A stretch of 64,000 bases of DNA from Marinobacter halodurans (GCF_004327985.1 NZ_SJDL01000001.1:1-64000); one strand, 5' to 3'; counted from the stretch's first letter, positions 36,206 through 45,800 are shown. Notes: a model not told the origin generated them from the letters alone. Numbers and translations are program-made.

Positions 36206-38202
36206 GACACGCCCCCTGTTACCGCTTCGGGCGAAGACGGTTCCTGTTTAGCGGTTTCCGGCGACTCACGGGTCACCCGCATACGGTAGCGCCGGTCCGC
36301 GATGGCCAGCGCACCGCCCAGCGCCATGAAGATCGCGCCCAGCCAGACCCAGCGCACCAGGGGCTTGTACTGGATCCGGACGGCCCAGGCGTCGTCGCCC
36401 ACCGGCTCGCCCAGCGCCACGAAGAGGTCCCGGAACAGGCCGCCATCGATCCCCGCCTCGGTCATCACGTTACGCTGGACGGCGTAGACCCGCTTTTCGG
36501 GATAGAGCGTGGTGACCGGTTCCCCCTCGCGGGTAATCACGAACCGCCCCTGCTCGGCGGAATAGTTTGGGCCCTGACGATGCCGGAGGCTGTCGAAATG
36601 GAACGTCAGGCCGCTCATCTCCACCGTTTCGCCCGGCACCATGCGCACGTCCCGCTCGACGCCATAGTTGGTGACAACAGTGGCACCGGCCATGACGACC
36701 GCCACACCCAGATGCCCCAACACCATGCCGTAATAGCTTCGGGTCAAACGACGCAGGCCCGTCCAGCGCCCCTGACGGGAAGCGGAGCGGGCCCAGAGAT
36801 CACGGAAAGTCGCGACCGAGACCCACGCCGCCGCAAAACAGCCGGCAAACGCCCAGGGCTCCAGGTGACCCAGCCACAGCGGCACGATCACCGCCAGCAC
36901 CAGACTGATCGCCGCTGGCCACAGCAGCTGCCGACCGAGCCAGCCGCCGTCCGTGCGTTTCCAGCGGGAGAAAACGCCGGCGCCCAGCAGCAGCGCCACC
37001 GCGATCGCGACCGGGCTGAACGTCAGGTCAAAGAAAGGTTTGCCGACGGACAGGCTGCCGGCACCGAGATAGTCGAGCACCAGCGGATACAGCGTACCCA
37101 CCAGAACCAGCAGCATGGCCGCCATCAACAGCACGTTGTTGAGCAGCAGGAAGATTTCCCGGGACAGGGAGCCATAGCGCACCCGGGCATGCACCACCGG
37201 CGCGCGGAAGGCATACAGCGTCAGCGAGCCAATAATTGTCACCGCCAGGACGCCGATCAGGAATTTGCCACGCGCCGGATCGGCCGCAAAGGCATGCACC
37301 GACGTCAGCACCCCGGAGCGTACCAGGAAGGTGCCCAGCAGGCTGAGCGAAAAGGTCACGATCGCCAGCAATACCGTCCAGCTCTTGAATACGCCCCGCT
37401 TCTCGGTAACCGCCAGCGAGTGCATCAGTGCCGTACCGGCCAGCCAGGGCAGCACGGAGGCGTTCTCGACCGGGTCCCAGAACCACCAGCCGCCCCAGCC
37501 CAGTTCGTAATAGGCCCACCAACTGCCCAGCGCGATACCCAACGACAGGAAGCACCAGGCCACCGTGGTCCAGGGCCGGGACCAGCGTGCCCAGGCGCCG
37601 TCCATGCGGCCGTTGATCAGCGCCGCGATGGAGAAGGCGAACGCCACCGAGAAGCCCACATAGCCCATGTACAGCATCGGCGGATGGATCACCAGACCGA
37701 AGTCCTGCAACAGCGGATTCAGGTCGGCGCCGTCCGCCGGTACATTCGGCAGCAGGCGCGTAAACGGATTGGAAGTGATCAGGATAAACAGCAGGAAGGC
37801 GACGCTGATCATGCCCATGATCGACAGCACCAGCGAGACCAGTTCCGTCGGCAACCGGCGGCTGAAAATGGCGACCGCGACGGTCCAGGCGGTCAGGATC
37901 AGGATCCACAGCAGCAGCGAGCCCTCGTGGCTGCCCCAAACGGCGCTGAACTTGTAGTACCAGGGCAACAGGCTGTTGCTGTTGTTGGCGACATAGGCCA
38001 CCGAGAAATCATCCGTGACGAACGCCCAGGCCAGGCAGCCGAAGGCAATGGCCACGAACACGAACTGACCGCTGGCCAGCGGACGGGCAAACGCCTGCAG
38101 ATCCGGCCGCCGGGTGATGGAGCCGGCCAGGGGCACCAGTGCCAGCAGGGTCGCCAGCATCAGGGCCAGGATCAGGGCGAAATGGCCAAACTCAGGAATC
38201 AT
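36202..38202 (-). CDS. ccmF: Cytochrome c heme lyase subunit CcmF
   Basis: 666-aa multi-pass inner-membrane protein (about 15 helices) that attaches heme to apocytochrome c in the CcmFHI complex. The tryptophan-rich heme-handling motif GWGGWWFWDPVENAS is near residue 230, with conserved His in HEGSLLLWI and VIHPPMLYMGYVGFSVA. A long periplasmic loop precedes the last helix. The start is the ATG at 38202, 12 bases after the ccmE stop. A long antisense open frame across it is a by-product of GC-rich codon use. Confidence 0.96.
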   Translation of the reverse strand: MIPEFGHFALILALMLATLLALVPLAGSITRRPDLQAFARPLASGQFVFVAIAFGCLAWAFVTDDFSVAYVANNSNSLLPWYYKFSAVWGSHEGSLLLWILILTAWTVAVAIFSRRLPTELVSLVLSIMGMISVAFLLFILITSNPFTRLLPNVPADGADLNPLLQDFGLVIHPPMLYMGYVGFSVAFAFSIAALINGRMDGAWARWSRPWTTVAWCFLSLGIALGSWWAYYELGWGGWWFWDPVENASVLPWLAGTALMHSLAVTEKRGVFKSWTVLLAIVTFSLSLLGTFLVRSGVLTSVHAFAADPARGKFLIGVLAVTIIGSLTLYAFRAPVVHARVRYGSLSREIFLLLNNVLLMAAMLLVLVGTLYPLVLDYLGAGSLSVGKPFFDLTFSPVAIAVALLLGAGVFSRWKRTDGGWLGRQLLWPAAISLVLAVIVPLWLGHLEPWAFAGCFAAAWVSVATFRDLWARSASRQGRWTGLRRLTRSYYGMVLGHLGVAVVMAGATVVTNYGVERDVRMVPGETVEMSGLTFHFDSLRHRQGPNYSAEQGRFVITREGEPVTTLYPEKRVYAVQRNVMTEAGIDGGLFRDLFVALGEPVGDDAWAVRIQYKPLVRWVWLGAIFMALGGALAIADRRYRMRVTRESPETAKQEPSSPEAVTGGVS

Positions 38203-38214
38203 CGCGCTCTCCGC

Positions 38215-38685
38215 CTATTCCGTGACTACCGTCTTCACCGCTTCCGCGGCGGCATCGTCACCGGTTTTCTTCTTCAGGGACTTGGCCACCTCCGGCGGCA
38301 TGTAGTTTTCATCATGCTTCGCCAGCACACTGTCCGCGACAAACACGCCGTCGTCCCGCAGGCGACCGGTGGCCACCACACCCTGCCCTTCCGCAAACAG
38401 GTCCGGCAGGATGCCGTCGTATTCCATGGGCACGGTGGATTTGAAATCGGTCACCCTGAACCGGACTTTCAGGCTGTTGGGTTCGCGCACCACGCTGTTG
38501 TCCTCGACCATGCCGCCGGCCCGGATGACGACATTGTGAGGCGCCTCACCGTCCATGATCGCGGTGGGGTCGTAGAACAGGTTGATATTCTGCCGGAAGG
38601 CATACACCGTGAGCCCAACGGCGATACCCAGCCCCGCCAGCAGGAAGATCACGATGGTCAGGCGTCGTTTGCGGACGGGATGCAT
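38215..38685 (-). CDS. ccmE: Heme chaperone CcmE
   Basis: 156-aa periplasmic heme chaperone anchored by an N-terminal helix ([20 protein letters not shown]). The OB-fold carries the covalent heme-binding His124 and Tyr128 in [13 protein letters not shown] (HxxxY type). The C-terminal tail is short and charged. Its first codon overlaps the ccmD stop codon (38685), so the two are coupled. Confidence 0.95.
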   Translation of the reverse strand: MHPVRKRRLTIVIFLLAGLGIAVGLTVYAFRQNINLFYDPTAIMDGEAPHNVVIRAGGMVEDNSVVREPNSLKVRFRVTDFKSTVPMEYDGILPDLFAEGQGVVATGRLRDDGVFVADSVLAKHDENYMPPEVAKSLKKKTGDDAAAEAVKTVVTE

Positions 38686-38900
38686 CAGGATATGCCCTCG
38701 TTGGTTCTTGGTGTAACGGCAGAAGCCTGCCGACGAGCCATTTTCAGCTGCCAGCGCTGACGCTCGATCACCCGGCGGCGCTGGATCAACGAGCCGACAA
38801 CCAGCGCAGCCATACCCAGGAAAAAGACGCCATAGCAGGTCCAGACATAGGGCCCGTGACCGTTCATCGTCCAGAAATCGTGCAGCGAATCAAACGCCAT
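38685..38900 (-). CDS. ccmD: Heme exporter protein CcmD
   Basis: 71-aa single-pass membrane protein that helps release holo-CcmE from CcmABC. It has the typical [20 protein letters not shown] start of the helix, followed by a basic cytoplasmic stretch ([20 protein letters not shown]). Size and position between ccmC and ccmE fit the family. Confidence 0.9.
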   Translation of the reverse strand: MAFDSLHDFWTMNGHGPYVWTCYGVFFLGMAALVVGSLIQRRRVIERQRWQLKMARRQASAVTPRTNEGIS

Positions 38901-38907
38901 TACCGCC

Positions 38908-39639
38908 TCACTCTACCAGTTCCTGGACCCAGCGCGCGCGCCGTTCCCGATGCAGGATTTCGGTCTGCATCCGCAGGCAGGCCAGCCAGCCGAACAGCAG
39001 GTACAGTCCCAGGATCGACAGCACCAGCGGCACCCACATCTCGGGCGGCATGCTGGGTTTCTCGGTCAGTTTCAGGGTGGCGGGCTGATGCAGCGTGTTC
39101 CACCACTCCACGGAATACTTGATGATCGGGATATTCACCACACCCACCAGGACCAGGACGGCTACAGCCTTCGCCGCGGATTTTTCATCGGCGATGGCAT
39201 TGCCGAGGGCGATCGCCCCGAAGTACAGGAACAGGAGAATCAGCATCGACGTCAGGCGCGCGTCCCAGATCCACCAGGTGCCCCAGGTGGGCTTGCCCCA
39301 GACCGCCCCCGTGAACAGTGCCAGAAATGTCACCACGGCTCCCACCGGCGCTACCGCCTTGACGAACACATCCGCCAGCTTCATGCGCCAGACCAACGTG
39401 ACCAGGCCGGCCACCGCCATCATCACATAGCAGGCCTGGGCCAGGAAGGCGGTCGGCACATGGATGTAGATGATCCGGTAGCTGTTGCCCTGCAGGTAGT
39501 CCGGCGGTGCAAAGGCAAGTCCCCAAACGATGCCGGTCAGCAGCAGCAACAAACCGGGCACGAGGAACCAGGGCAGCAGCCGGCCGGCGATGCCGTAGAA
39601 CCATTTGGGGGAGCCGAGTTTGTGAAAGAACTGCCACAT
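38908..39639 (-). CDS. ccmC: Heme transporter protein CcmC
   Basis: 243-aa membrane protein with six helices that loads heme onto CcmE. The WWD motif is present: [20 protein letters not shown]. Conserved histidines are in [13 protein letters not shown] and [15 protein letters not shown]. It belongs to the CcmABCD complex; ccmD follows seven bases later. Confidence 0.95.
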   Translation of the reverse strand: MWQFFHKLGSPKWFYGIAGRLLPWFLVPGLLLLLTGIVWGLAFAPPDYLQGNSYRIIYIHVPTAFLAQACYVMMAVAGLVTLVWRMKLADVFVKAVAPVGAVVTFLALFTGAVWGKPTWGTWWIWDARLTSMLILLFLYFGAIALGNAIADEKSAAKAVAVLVLVGVVNIPIIKYSVEWWNTLHQPATLKLTEKPSMPPEMWVPLVLSILGLYLLFGWLACLRMQTEILHRERRARWVQELVE

Positions 39640-39654
39640 CAGACCTGTCTCCGG

Positions 39655-40383
39655 TTAACTGTTTGAAACGCTGATACGCAGGGCGGCGGCCGCCGCGAAA
39701 GGCGCGCAGGTCAGTGCCAGCACCAGCAACGCGCCCAGCAGGGCAAAGTGACTGGCGGTCGGCAGGCCCTGCCCAGCCGCCATCACGGTGCCGGTGCCGA
39801 AAATCAGCACCGGGATATAGAGAGGGATCACCAGCAGCGAGAGGAGGATGCCCGCCGAGCGCAGCCCCAGTGTCAGCGCGGCACCGATCGCGCCAATGAA
39901 GCTGAGCACCGGCGTTCCAAGCAGCAGGGTTAGACACAGGCAGGCGATCGAGTTCCCGTCCAGTTGCAGCATGATGCCCAGCACGGGCGTCATCAGGATC
40001 AGGGGCACACCGGTCACCAGCCAATGGGCAACCACCTTGGTCAGTACGATCAGGTAGAGCGGCTGGGGCTGGAGCAGCAACTGTTCCAGGACGCCTTCCT
40101 CGAAATCATGGCGGAACAGGTGATCCAGGGACAGCAGCGTCGACAGCAGGGCCGCCACCCAGAGAATGCCTGCGCCCGCTTCCCTCAGGAACGCCTTCTC
40201 CGGGCTCACCCCAAGCGGAAACAGGGAGACCACCATGACGAAGAACAGCAGCGGATTGAACAGATCCTGCCGCTGACGCAGGCTGCTCAACAGGTCCCGG
40301 CGCATAACGGCCCAGCAGGCCGGCCATACCGGAACGCTCTCCTGCCTGGGAGTCAGGCGCGGCAACTTCTGCATGGCACTCAT
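39655..40383 (-). CDS. ccmB: Heme exporter protein CcmB
   Basis: 242-aa six-helix membrane subunit of the CcmABCD ABC-type complex that releases holo-CcmE. Family segments include RRDLLSSLRQRQDLFNPLLF, SLDHLFRHDFEEGVLEQLLL and GTPVLSFIGAIGAALTLGLR. Its start overlaps the ccmA stop in an ATGA; an ATG three codons further in is possible. ccmC follows 15 bases later. Confidence 0.95.
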   Translation of the reverse strand: MSAMQKLPRLTPRQESVPVWPACWAVMRRDLLSSLRQRQDLFNPLLFFVMVVSLFPLGVSPEKAFLREAGAGILWVAALLSTLLSLDHLFRHDFEEGVLEQLLLQPQPLYLIVLTKVVAHWLVTGVPLILMTPVLGIMLQLDGNSIACLCLTLLLGTPVLSFIGAIGAALTLGLRSAGILLSLLVIPLYIPVLIFGTGTVMAAGQGLPTASHFALLGALLVLALTCAPFAAAAALRISVSNS

Positions 40384-41024
40384 AGCGCCAGCGCCTCCCC
40401 GGTATGGGCCAGCAGGTCGAGCGACTCGGCGCCGCTGATCGACAGCCGGTGATGGGTGGTGAGTATGATGGCGCCGCCAGCCGCCATGCGCTTTTCCAGC
40501 AGGCGCTCCAGGGATTCCACGCCGGCGCGGTCAATGGCAGTGAAGGCTTCGTCCAGGATCCAGAGCGGTTCATCGGACAGGTAGAGCCGGGCCAGCGCCA
40601 CTCGCCGTTGCTGCCCTGCCGAGAGATGATGGCAGGGCATATGGGCGAACGGCAGGAGTTCCACCGCCTCCAGAGCACCTTCCAATGGGTCGCGGTGGCT
40701 ACCGGGATGGCAGGCCAGCAACGCCGCCAGATTCTCCAGCGGCGTCAGCAGCGGTTTGATCCCGGGTCGATGGCCGATATACAGCAGGTTCCGCAGGAAA
40801 TGCTCCCGCACCCGGTGAACCGATTCGCCACACCACAGGATCTCGCCCTCGTAGCCACTATGCAATCCGGCCAGGATGCGCAACAGGGTCGTCTTGCCAG
40901 CCCCGTTGGGCCCTTCCACCCGCAGCAGGCTGCCAGCCCGTACAGCCAGATCCACGCCGGTGAACAGGAGACGTTCATCCCGCTCGCAGCTCAGGCCGGT
41001 CGCTTGCAGTAAAGGAATTGGCAT
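40380..41024 (-). CDS. ccmA: Heme exporter ATP-binding protein CcmA
   Basis: 214-aa ABC ATPase, first gene of the ccm operon. Walker A is EGPNGAGKTTLLRIL (residues 37-51), the signature HLSAGQQRRVALARL, Walker B EPLWILDEAF and the H-loop TTHHRL. It powers release of heme-loaded CcmE by CcmBCD. The 215-bp gap upstream is shared with the divergent FliK-like gene; I see no convincing promoter in it. Confidence 0.96.
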   Translation of the reverse strand: MPIPLLQATGLSCERDERLLFTGVDLAVRAGSLLRVEGPNGAGKTTLLRILAGLHSGYEGEILWCGESVHRVREHFLRNLLYIGHRPGIKPLLTPLENLAALLACHPGSHRDPLEGALEAVELLPFAHMPCHHLSAGQQRRVALARLYLSDEPLWILDEAFTAIDRAGVESLERLLEKRMAAGGAIILTTHHRLSISGAESLDLLAHTGEALAL

Positions 41025-41239
41025 CAGATCACCCGGTCGCAGCTCCCATTGCGATTGCAGCGCGGTCCCCGCCCCGTCGCAATCGGCGTAACATCAGAAC
41101 GCGGCACTATAGCCGAAATCGGGCAGGGATGTCGTCGTCGTGAATCGTGGTTCATTGTTGTAATAACATACCGGGATTACACAAAAAGACGCTAAATGGC
41201 TTAACCTGATCAGAATAGAGAGAACATGCCAGGGGAACA

Positions 41240-42619
41240 ATGCCTCTAAGGGCGGATTCCCCTACTACCAACGGGCCAAGCATGAAGATTCCCGTACCGG
41301 GACAGACACCACCCACGCCAGACAAGGGCGCCACAACCGACAAGGGGGCATCGGCACGCCCAGCCTCCACAACCGGCCGTTCAGAGGAGTCGGTCCCACG
41401 CCCGACGGTCAGCCCGCGTCAGTTGCTGGACCAGTTGCAGTTGCGCCAGAGTCAGCAGGTGCTGGCCCGAGTATCCCAAATCCTGGAGAAGACCGCCTCG
41501 ACCCCGGAACAACTCCTGCTGGAGGTGCGCGGCAAATCCCTGGTGGTCAATAGCGATACCCGCCTGCAGCCCGGTGACTGGGTCAAGATCATGCGCGCCG
41601 GGAATGAACTGCGACTGATGGGCCAGGTGGCCCCGGACACCACGCCACAGGCCCGGATTGCCCAGCAACTGGCCCAGCACCTGCCCTGGCAACACCGGCT
41701 GGACCAGGGGCTTGGGCAACTCACCCGAATCCTGCAAAATGCCCCGTCCACGCCGGCAGACAGCCGCCAGGCGCCGATGCCACCGCAGGTCCGCCAAGCG
41801 CTCGAACAGTTGGTTTCCCAGCTACCGCAGGCCGGCAAGCTTCAGCGGGCCAATACCGAGAATCCGGTCGACACCCTGAAAGCCTGGGTTCGCGACAGCG
41901 GCCTGTTTGCCGAAAGCCGCCTGGCGCAGGCGCCGACATCGCCACCGGCTGACCTGAAACTGGCCCTGAACCGTCTGGTCACGGCCCTGCTCAACAGCCA
42001 GAATGAAGAGGCCGAGGCGTTCAACCGCTATGTGCCTTTAACCAGCAAAGATCTGGTCCAGTCGCCTTTGCAGTTTCCGCAGGCCGGCTCCCCGCTGACG
42101 CCACCGCCGGCCCAGGATCAGCTCAACACCGGCCAGATGCTGCGCCTGCTGGCGGGCATGCTGAACCGCATCACGGTCAACCAGTTGCACAGCCAGACGC
42201 TGACCACGCGCACCACGGCGGATGCACCGGTAGCCACCCCCACCTGGCTGCTGGAACTGCCCTGGCTGGACGCCCTGAACCAGCCGCGCACCGCCCAACT
42301 GCGCCTGGAGCACTATGGTGAGGAAGCCGAGAATCATCGCCCCAAACGGCGTGTGGCGGAGTGGCGGCTGACGCTGGCGATGGACCTGGACGAAGCCGGT
42401 GCGGTCACCTTCGAACTGGGCATCCAGCAACAGCAGGTCTCGGCCCGGATCTGGGCCGAGAAAACAGACACCTTGCGCCGCGCCAACGAGGAACTGCCGC
42501 AACTGAAACAGCGCCTCGGCGACCTGGGGCTGGATGTGGTGGAACTGGAATGCCGTCGCGGCCAGCCGCAGGGCGCCAGAACGCAACTGGATCATCGACT
42601 GGTGGATATCAGGGCATGA
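41240..42619 (+). CDS. FliK-like flagellar hook-length control protein
   Basis: 459-aa protein with FliK layout: a long Pro/Gln/Thr-rich N-terminal region (residues 1-330) and a C-terminal domain (about 340-459) typical of Flg_hook proteins (AVTFELGIQQQQVSARIWAE, LPQLKQRLGDLGLDVVELEC). FliK measures hook length and switches the export apparatus through FlhB. Here it sits next to an FlhB-like fragment (FlhX), and the canonical fliK usually lies in another flagellar cluster. This could therefore be a second, FliK-like protein. The ATG at 41240 follows AGGGGA. It is the only flagellar unit here on the plus strand. Confidence 0.8.
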   Translation: MPLRADSPTTNGPSMKIPVPGQTPPTPDKGATTDKGASARPASTTGRSEESVPRPTVSPRQLLDQLQLRQSQQVLARVSQILEKTASTPEQLLLEVRGKSLVVNSDTRLQPGDWVKIMRAGNELRLMGQVAPDTTPQARIAQQLAQHLPWQHRLDQGLGQLTRILQNAPSTPADSRQAPMPPQVRQALEQLVSQLPQAGKLQRANTENPVDTLKAWVRDSGLFAESRLAQAPTSPPADLKLALNRLVTALLNSQNEEAEAFNRYVPLTSKDLVQSPLQFPQAGSPLTPPPAQDQLNTGQMLRLLAGMLNRITVNQLHSQTLTTRTTADAPVATPTWLLELPWLDALNQPRTAQLRLEHYGEEAENHRPKRRVAEWRLTLAMDLDEAGAVTFELGIQQQQVSARIWAEKTDTLRRANEELPQLKQRLGDLGLDVVELECRRGQPQGARTQLDHRLVDIRA

Positions 42620-42948
42620 GCGGGCACGGCGAGACAGATTATCGGCGCGAGACGGCCGTCGCTCTCAAATACGATGGTGAGCGGGCGCCCACCGTGGCGG
42701 CCAGCGGCACCGATGAGCTGGCCCGCGAGATTATCCGCATCGCCCGGGAGCACGGCGTCCCGCTTTACGAGAACGCCGAGCTGGCCGGGATTCTGGGGCG
42801 ACTGGACCTGGACGAGGAAATCCCGGAAACCCTGTACCGGGTCATCGCCGAGATACTCGCCTTTGCCTTCCACCTGCAGGGCAAGACGCCGGCCGATGCG
42901 GGCCAGACAGACTCACCGGAAGCAGACGGACCGGATCAGGCCACCTGA
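42616..42948 (+). CDS. FlhB C-terminal-like export switch protein (FlhX)
   Basis: 110-aa protein homologous to the cytoplasmic domain of FlhB/YscU. The conserved segment AVALKYDGERAPTVAASGTD aligns with FlhB after the autocleavage site; IIRIAREHGVPLYENAELAG and EEIPETLYRVIAEILAFAF follow. It lacks the membrane domain and the NPTH cleavage motif of the full flhB at 60767-61903. The start overlaps the stop of the FliK-like gene (ATGA), so the two are translated together. It may bind export substrates or FliK. Its 3' end overlaps the convergent DUF2802 gene by 13 bases. Confidence 0.87.
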   Translation: MSGHGETDYRRETAVALKYDGERAPTVAASGTDELAREIIRIAREHGVPLYENAELAGILGRLDLDEEIPETLYRVIAEILAFAFHLQGKTPADAGQTDSPEADGPDQAT

Positions 42949-43325
42949 CTACGCCGCAGCGCGGAGACCAGTTCCGCTTCCGGCCGGGAAATGCCACAGG
43001 TATTCATCAGGTCGTCGATATCCGCGCCCAGGTCGACCAGGCGCGAGGCCTCGTCGTAGGAAATCCTCAGCGGATCGTTCTGACGCATCTCGTCCACCGC
43101 CGCCCGCAACTCGTGAAGGCTGCGCTCGCAGGCGATTACCCGCTGCCCCACCCCCATGCTGCCGCTGCTGGTGGCATGCAGTTCGCGACCCACCGTTTCC
43201 AGGCGCTCACGGAACCGGGTTTCCAGTTGCTGGATGCGACGACGATTGAGGCCGGCCTGAACACTGAGCAGGATCAGTGAGCCTGCCGTGAGGGCCCAGG
43301 GTGCAATGTCTAACCAGTCAGCCAT
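42936..43325 (-). CDS. DUF2802 domain protein
   Basis: 129-aa protein with one N-terminal membrane helix (IAPWALTAGSLILLSVQAGL) and a helical cytoplasmic part (RRRIQQLETRFRERLETVGR coiled coil). The C-terminal helix-turn-helix-like DUF2802 segment is YDEASRLVDLGADIDDLMNT, CGISRPEAELVSALRR. It regularly follows cheW at the end of the polar-flagellar chemotaxis locus in Pseudomonas. The function is unknown; a link with the chemotaxis array is inferred from position. Confidence 0.85.
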   Translation of the reverse strand: MADWLDIAPWALTAGSLILLSVQAGLNRRRIQQLETRFRERLETVGRELHATSSGSMGVGQRVIACERSLHELRAAVDEMRQNDPLRISYDEASRLVDLGADIDDLMNTCGISRPEAELVSALRRSQVA

Positions 43326-43382
43326 AGCCTTTTCTCCTGGCCGGCAGCAGCACGCCCCGTCGGGACCCTCAGATGGGAGGGG

Positions 43383-43871
43383 TTACAGTGCGGCGATTTC
43401 CGCCCACTCGTGATCTGCCAGCATCTTGTCGAACTCAACCAGGATGATGAGTTCGCCGTTCTTGTTGCACACCCCCTGGATGAACTTGGCGCTTTCCTCG
43501 TTCCCCACATTGGGTGCGGTTTCGATTTCACTGGACTTCAGATAGACGACTTCCGCCACCGAATCCACCAGGATGCCCATCACCTGCTGGGAGGACTCCA
43601 TCACCACGATACGGGTGGCGTCGGTCACCTCGGCATCCGCCAGACCGAACCGGCGGCGGGTATCGATCACCGTCACGACGTTGCCGCGCAGGTTGATGAT
43701 CCCCAGCACGTAGTCCGGAGCACCCGGAACCGGGGCAATCTCGGTGTAACGCAGCACTTCCTGGATCTGCATCACGTCGATGCCGTAGGTCTCATCGTCG
43801 AGCTTGAAGGTCACGTACTGCAGGACCTTGTCCTCTGCGCCCTGACCCTGTTGTCCGCTTGGGGAAGCCAT
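43383..43871 (-). CDS. cheW: Chemotaxis coupling protein CheW
   Basis: 162-aa adaptor linking chemoreceptors to CheA. The CheW fold is evident: LQYVTFKLDDETYGIDVMQI, QEVLRYTEIAPVPGAPDYVL, GIINLRGNVVTVIDTRRRFG, VMESSQQVMGILVDSVAEVV, ending in GELIILVEFDKML. It is the plain single-domain form, in contrast to the long CheW-like protein upstream. A 148-bp spacer separates them. Confidence 0.96.
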   Translation of the reverse strand: MASPSGQQGQGAEDKVLQYVTFKLDDETYGIDVMQIQEVLRYTEIAPVPGAPDYVLGIINLRGNVVTVIDTRRRFGLADAEVTDATRIVVMESSQQVMGILVDSVAEVVYLKSSEIETAPNVGNEESAKFIQGVCNKNGELIILVEFDKMLADHEWAEIAAL

Positions 43872-44019
43872 AGAATCCTCTCTTCATCAAATGGCACCCC
43901 AGCAAGGGGCACCGTACAAACGCTGTCAAAATTCCAACACGGCTGCCCCTTACTATAGAACAGGGCACAAAGCGTGCCATCCCGGGCAAACCGTCATTTT
44001 TCAATATTTGAAAATCCCG

Positions 44020-44901
44020 TCAGTTCAGGTCGAGCTTTTGCTCCCGCTCTGCCCGGGAAAGGAGTTGGGTCATGGCACCGACATCCAGCAGTGCGCACAT
44101 GTGGTCCACCACCGTTCCCGCCAGCCAGGGCCGGCGGCTTCGCTCCGAGCGCCAGCGCACGTCGTCCGGCCGCAGGGTAAACGATTGCGCCACTTCATCG
44201 CAGGCCAGGCCCCATTCGCTGTCATCCAGCCGGATAACGAACTGGTAGCCTTCCCGCGCGCCTTCGGGAACGCGCCCGGACATGACCCACTCCGCGGTGT
44301 CCACCACCCTCAGGTTGTGTTCGCCGGACGGCATCATGCCCATAAACCAGCGGGGGCGCCCGGGAATCGAGTGCAGGTCGGTGTCCATACGGTGGATGGC
44401 CCCCAACAACACCAGCGGTACCGCCAACTGCAGGCCCGCAACCCGGAAAATCAGGCATTCGAACGCCTGATCCGCCCAGGCCGGTCGACCCTGTGGCGCC
44501 GGCTGGGCATTGGGTTGGGCGTGCCGATCCGCCGCGGTCTCGACTTCCGGGGCCACCGGCGTCGTTTCCGTCGCGACCGACTTTGCCTCGGCCTGCCGGA
44601 GCGCTTCGGCCTGACGCCGTTTTTCCGCTTCTGCCCGACGGGCTTTCACCCGCTGCGCCTGGGCACGCACACGCGCACGGCGGGCCTCGCGTTCGGCCTG
44701 CTTGACCCGCTCCTGCTCCGCAACGTCCACGGCCGGAGCAGCGTCCACCGGCTTTGCGGGCGCCTCGGCTTTGACTTCAGTGCTGGTTTCGGTCTCGGTT
44801 TCCGTCGCCGCGCTGGTCGCCACGAACAGCAGCTCGTCCAGGTAGCTGGACAGCGCTGCCGTTGGGTCGACGTAGTCTGCTTTTTGACTCTTTTCCTGCA
44901 T
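44020..44901 (-). CDS. Long CheW-like protein, ParP-like
   Basis: 293-aa protein with a short conserved N-terminal block (YVDPTAALSSYLDELLF), a Thr/Glu repeat (TETETETS), a basic predicted helix (about 62-105, VKQAEREARRARVRAQAQRV) and a C-terminal CheW domain (from about 145: ECLIFRVAGLQLAVPLVLLG). Vibrio ParP has similar order and links CheA to the ParC ATPase to place arrays at the pole; here the adjacent upstream gene is parA. I chose the ATG at 44901 (GGAG six bases before); TTG codons at 44922 and 44919 are alternatives with GAGG upstream. Confidence 0.8.
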   Translation of the reverse strand: MQEKSQKADYVDPTAALSSYLDELLFVATSAATETETETSTEVKAEAPAKPVDAAPAVDVAEQERVKQAEREARRARVRAQAQRVKARRAEAEKRRQAEALRQAEAKSVATETTPVAPEVETAADRHAQPNAQPAPQGRPAWADQAFECLIFRVAGLQLAVPLVLLGAIHRMDTDLHSIPGRPRWFMGMMPSGEHNLRVVDTAEWVMSGRVPEGAREGYQFVIRLDDSEWGLACDEVAQSFTLRPDDVRWRSERSRRPWLAGTVVDHMCALLDVGAMTQLLSRAEREQKLDLN

Positions 44902-44932
44902 CAACGACTCCGGCGTCAACAAACTGACGTCC

Positions 44933-45715
44933 TCATTCCTGGCCTCTGCCCTGTTCCACAAGGTCTTCCAGCAAGCGCCGGTAAGCCCTGACCCCATGGG
45001 TGTCACCGCTATAGGCCGAAGGCACCTGCCCCGCCTCACTGGCATCCCGGAACTTGGTGTCGACCGGAATGGCGAAGCGCCACAGGTCCTCGGGGTACGC
45101 CTTGCGCAACGCGTTGAGGCTATGCACAGACGCCTGTGTGCGACGATCGAACAGTGTCGGGATGATCGTGTACGGCAGCGGTGTGTTGCGCGACCGGATG
45201 ATCATCCTGAGCGTGTTGATCATCCGCTCCAACCCCTTCATGGCCAGGAACTCGGTCTGTACCGGCACCAGAAGCCGCTGCGATGCCGCCAGCGCGTTGA
45301 CCATCAATACCCCCAGCGACGGGGTGTTGTCCAAAAGCACGTAGTCAAAGTCGTCCCACAGCTGCGCCAGGGCCCGGGAAACGATCAGCCCCATTCCCTC
45401 GACACCAACCATTTTACGCTCCAGCGTCGCCAGCGCCGAGCTGGCCGGGATTAGCGACAGTCCCGGGCAGGACGTCTCCAGCAGCAGTTGTGCCGGCAGC
45501 CCCTCGGGCACCTTGCCGTTGTGCTGGAACAGGTCGAAAGCGCTGTGGGCCAGCCGGTCCGGATCGTGCCCGAACCAACTGGTCAGCGAACCATGGGGGT
45601 CGAGGTCGACAACCAGCACACGCTTGCCCGACTCAGCCAGTAACCCGCCCAGCGTAACCACCGTCGTCGTCTTGCCGACACCGCCCTTCTGATTGGCGAC
45701 CGCCCAGATTCGCAC
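44933..45715 (-). CDS. ParA-family ATPase of the chemotaxis locus
   Basis: 260-aa deviant Walker ATPase. Motifs are IWAVANQKGGVGKTTTVV (P loop with the extra Lys), VLVVDLDPHGSLTSWFG, and DDFDYVLLDNTPSLGVLMVN. The Pseudomonas homolog lies in the same place; the Vibrio counterpart ParC recruits chemoreceptor arrays to the pole. It is the first gene of a unit with the ParP-like gene, cheW and DUF2802 behind it. A FliA-type promoter at 45801-45827 precedes it. Confidence 0.9.
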   Translation of the reverse strand: MRIWAVANQKGGVGKTTTVVTLGGLLAESGKRVLVVDLDPHGSLTSWFGHDPDRLAHSAFDLFQHNGKVPEGLPAQLLLETSCPGLSLIPASSALATLERKMVGVEGMGLIVSRALAQLWDDFDYVLLDNTPSLGVLMVNALAASQRLLVPVQTEFLAMKGLERMINTLRMIIRSRNTPLPYTIIPTLFDRRTQASVHSLNALRKAYPEDLWRFAIPVDTKFRDASEAGQVPSAYSGDTHGVRAYRRLLEDLVEQGRGQE

Positions 45716-45800
45716 GAAATAACTCTCCCATTGAGGCTCACTGCAGTACCCTGCGGTGCCCGATTAGATCGCACTCGCCGCTGCCATGACATTTATTTTT

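Noticed and set aside
36097..38760. Very long plus-strand open frame (887 codons) antisense to ccmF-ccmE-ccmD
   Set aside because: It lies opposite well-recognised ccm genes, is rich in His, Gln, Arg and Pro, has no domain I recognise, and is expected from GC-rich codon use on the other strand.
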